A stretch of DNA of 64,000 nucleotides from Larus michahellis (lineage: Eukaryota > Chordata > Aves > Charadriiformes > Laridae): the NCBI RefSeq assembly GCF_964199755.1, contig NC_133897.1, forward strand, positions 114,647,579 through 114,711,578. The letters run 5' to 3'. Positions within the stretch are counted from its first letter, which is position 1, and each line of letters begins with the position of its first letter. This document shows positions 63,514 through 64,000 of the stretch, piece by piece. The notes beneath the pieces were generated by a model, which was not told the origin of the DNA, searched no databases, and worked only from the letters and a program-made list of their open reading frames with translations. Made by a program: the position numbers and the translations under genes.

Positions 63514-64000
63514 GTGAGTATTAAACTGTCATTTTTGTTTAAAAACAAATCTGTGTATTGATTCGTAAACTCCTCTTGAATTGACAGTATGCCTAGCTGG
63601 GTTTGGTTTTAGGGATGACCGCTGATGTTTCTTTTCAAAGTCACTGATTTCTTGTAAAGAAAGGATGTGTTCATAACATCTGCTTTGTGTGAAAAAACAG
63701 CATGCATATTTCGAAAGAGCTATTGGAACACTTACATTAGATGTATATATGAAATGGGATTTAATTATTTGATTACAAAATCTAAGCCATAAAAATGTTA
63801 AAAAGAGAGCAGTTTTGCAGCCTTCTTTTATTTTTTGGTAGATGTCCAAACCTCTTGAAATATCTTGCAGCTGTAGATTCTGCTGAACTTTTACAAAGCT
63901 GCGTGTCAATATTTAAAGAAGTTACACTTAATTTCTGTACCAAATGTTAGCTAGTAGTTTATATATTTGTTGCCAAGTATGACAGTGAACAGGAGCCAAA

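Noticed and set aside
1..64000. CRISPR arrays, tRNA or rRNA genes, bacterial-type operons
   Set aside because: Looked for and not seen: no spaced direct repeats, no cloverleaf with conserved A/B boxes recognised, and the gene structure is that of a vertebrate nucleus.

Overview
The window reads as vertebrate nuclear DNA, almost certainly from a bird. It is gene-sparse and intron-rich. It carries chicken-repeat-1 (CR1) LINE copies, two of them ending in the ATTCTATGATTCT-type 3' tail, and an avian-type endogenous retrovirus remnant. There are no bacterial operons, rRNA, tRNA or CRISPR arrays. The exact species cannot be read from the sequence.

The only cellular gene I can support is the 5' part of LAMA1 (laminin subunit alpha-1), on the + strand. 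A CpG island with GC boxes and a TATA-like element (about 18,420-19,480) holds exon 1, which encodes the signal peptide. A 24.4-kb first intron follows. Exons 2-10 lie between 43,237 and 63,513, and the gene runs off the right edge. The ten coding exons sum to 1,437 nt (479 codons) with consistent reading phases at all nine junctions. They encode the signal peptide, the whole laminin N-terminal (LN) polymerisation domain, EGF-like repeats LE1-LE3 and the start of LE4. Nine introns are GT-AG or cut by the edge. Intron 2 uses a GC donor (AAAG|GCAAGT), which the reading phase forces.

Layout: 1-310 unassigned; 311-902 CR1 3' fragment (-); 903-18,420 upstream non-coding DNA with no recognisable gene; 18,420-19,480 promoter, CpG island and exon 1; 18,790-43,236 intron 1. 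Intron 1 contains a composite TG/GA-rich repeat (about 23,570-27,040) split by a 2.25-kb CR1 copy (24,172-26,428, -), a G-rich tract at 28,527, and a GC-rich minisatellite-like block (42,640-43,035) just before exon 2. Intron 3 (9.2 kb) contains a broken retroviral fragment (LTR end plus integrase N-terminal piece, -). Introns 4 and 8 hold CR1 and older L3/CR1-like remnants.

No new multi-gene system is visible. The points most worth a second look are the GC-AG intron 2 flanking a frame-neutral exon 2, the sharp base-composition peak over that exon, the nested CR1 insertion with a hairpin at its 5' junction, and several perfect inverted repeats in non-coding DNA.
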